DNA from: an uncultured Peptococcaceae bacterium
GTDB lineage: Bacteria > Bacillota > Peptococcia > Peptococcales > Peptococcaceae
DNA: 64,000 nt
Reading direction: 5' to 3'
NCBI GenBank assembly: GCA_900552455.1
Contig: URZX01000007.1
Span: 1-64,000 of the forward strand
Under the pieces are notes generated by a model. It had not been told where the DNA came from, did no database searches, and worked only from the letters and a program-made list of their open reading frames with translations. Each line of letters begins with the position of its first letter. Within the stretch, counting starts at the first letter, position 1. Made by a program: the position numbers and the translations under genes. Shown piece by piece: positions 62,893 to 64,000 of the stretch.

Positions 62893-64000
62893 TTATCGAA
62901 CTCCTTTGACAAAATGTCCGTCTGTTGTGTTTGTCTGGAAAATGTGCAGTGCCTGCTGGTCGCTCTCAGAGAGGATCTGGGCACGCAGGGCGCGCGTCTC
63001 CTGCACGATGCCTGAGATCTCCTGCGGCGTCATGAACGCGCCGGCGATGCGCCAGTAATCGAGGGAAAGCGCGGCGATCTCTTTGAGATGCCCGAGCAGG
63101 CTGTAGGTGCGGTCGTTCAGAATGTAGACGTTGCAGAAGCGATCGCCGACCAGGACGTAGCGACGTCCGTCGCGCTCCAACGCGTAGCTTCTGCGCACAC
63201 AGGGCCGCGTGCAAGGCTGATCCGTTTCGCGCGCACCGACGATATTACCCATCGGGCAGCAGCGCGTGTTCATCGCCGGCAGTCGGCCGTAGATGACAAG
63301 CTCCAGCGGGATCGTGCCGATGGCGGATAATTCCTGCATGCGCGCGTGGTCCATTTCGATGGAGATGGTCTGGCGCGAGAGACCGATCTGCGAGAGCGCT
63401 GCAGCGGTGAGGTCATTGGTCAGGTTCAGCTGATAATCGCCGGCCATGAAGTCGATGCCGAGGTCGTCGACGAGCTTGATCTGGCCGATGTTCGCGACCA
63501 TGAAGCGTGTGATGCCGCCGTCGCGGAGCACCTGCAGCCGCGCTGTGAGATGAGCCTCTTCCTCCGACGTCTTAATGAGCGGCGGCAGCGAGACGAGCAG
63601 CGGACAGCGCTCGGCGAGGACGAGAACCTCTGCATCTGTGAGGCCGTCGCGCGTGTGGCTGTCGAGGAGGAGCACGTTCAGCTCCTCAGCACCGGCAGCC
63701 AGCGCCGCTTCGGCCTGGGCAGCGGTGCGCACCTGCACGGTGAGCGTCGGCGTGTGCGGGAAGCGGATCTGTGGCGGGATCTCGTCGAGCACGCTGAGAC
63801 ATTCTTCCACGCGCGCTTTCGCATCGTACGGCGCTTCCTCCTGCTCCAGCTCTGCGCCGGAAAGCACGGCGTCGAAGTGGGCCACGGCAGCGTTCTTCGC
63901 TTTTGTGACCACGCTCATCGGCACGAACGCGGCGTCGGGGCCGCTGATCTCGACGGTGCCGGCGTGGTAGTCGGTGTTCGCCAACTTGTGCAGCGCGCCC
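62893..64000 (-). CDS. U32-family peptidase-like protein (5' part outside the window)
   Basis: The reading frame is open to the right edge (upstream codons read GALHKLANTDYH), so the N-terminus is cut off; 369 residues are visible. The visible part begins with a barrel domain and covers the DUF3656/collagenase-like region: DFMAGDYQLNLTNDLTAAAL, IELVIYGRLPAMNTRCCPMG-type Cys pair and DQPCTRPCVRR, the Fe-S cysteines of U32 enzymes. This is the longer U32 subgroup, related to RlhA, which hydroxylates 23S rRNA. It ends two bases before mutS2. Confidence 0.85.
   Translation of the reverse strand, partial: GALHKLANTDYHAGTVEISGPDAAFVPMSVVTKAKNAAVAHFDAVLSGAELEQEEAPYDAKARVEECLSVLDEIPPQIRFPHTPTLTVQVRTAAQAEAALAAGAEELNVLLLDSHTRDGLTDAEVLVLAERCPLLVSLPPLIKTSEEEAHLTARLQVLRDGGITRFMVANIGQIKLVDDLGIDFMAGDYQLNLTNDLTAAALSQIGLSRQTISIEMDHARMQELSAIGTIPLELVIYGRLPAMNTRCCPMGNIVGARETDQPCTRPCVRRSYALERDGRRYVLVGDRFCNVYILNDRTYSLLGHLKEIAALSLDYWRIAGAFMTPQEISGIVQETRALRAQILSESDQQALHIFQTNTTDGHFVKGVR

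Overview
The window reads as chromosomal DNA of a moderately GC-rich anaerobic member of the Firmicutes (Bacillota). The support is Shine-Dalgarno AGGAGG sites before almost every gene, frequent TTG and GTG starts, HrcA/CIRCE control of clpB, GatCAB amidation, MutS2, a PucR regulator, a 2-hydroxyacyl-CoA dehydratase/activase pair, and two peptide-sensing (Bce-like) two-component/ABC modules. Gene content alone does not let me choose between Clostridia and Negativicutes. Roughly 50 genes are present, mostly on the minus strand. There is no phage, insertion sequence, CRISPR array or rRNA.

Layout. 1-5.9 kb is a plus-strand redox island behind a divergent LysR regulator: three aldo/keto reductases, a lipoprotein flavodoxin, a small FMN oxidoreductase, a frameshifted cyclophilin-like gene and a decayed peptidase fragment. 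Two promoters share a TGACAC-N-GTGTCA operator. 5.9-15.5 kb holds an XRE regulator, a YccF protein with a 49-residue partner, clpB under a perfect CIRCE, a ~790 bp gene-free stretch, an NhaC antiporter, and an overlapping pcrA-xer pair. 15.5-19.7 kb is a dehydratase/activase pair separated by a single in-frame stop. 20-28.2 kb holds a CNNM/CorC-type protein and a putative hydantoin or purine-breakdown cluster (NCS1 permease, DUF917, Asp/Glu/hydantoin racemase, M20 peptidase) with a divergent PucR regulator. Mosaic intergenic repeats are scattered through it.

28.2-33.1 kb and 41.9-47 kb are two paralogous modules in the order response regulator, sensor kinase, ABC ATPase, FtsX-type permease. 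Between them lie ligA-gatCAB-deoC-ydbC, an SLC13-type carrier, rplS, and a tRNA operon (Glu-Val-Asp). 47-48.5 kb is a sodium:solute symporter. From 48.6 kb to the right edge there is one long minus-strand housekeeping operon: U32 peptidase (cut by the edge), mutS2, mutS, mutL, miaA, ftsK, rimO, pgsA, trmR, a U32/TrhP-like gene and DUF2905.

The strongest unusual signals are these: (i) two families of modular, hairpin-rich intergenic repeats whose ends supply the stop codons of neighbouring genes; (ii) the shared operator of the redox island; (iii) the PucR/NCS1/DUF917/racemase cluster; (iv) a repeated 32-bp translation-start block in front of two unrelated genes; (v) the dehydratase split at an in-frame TAA-GTG. 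All functional calls come from reading motifs and family resemblance. No database search was run.
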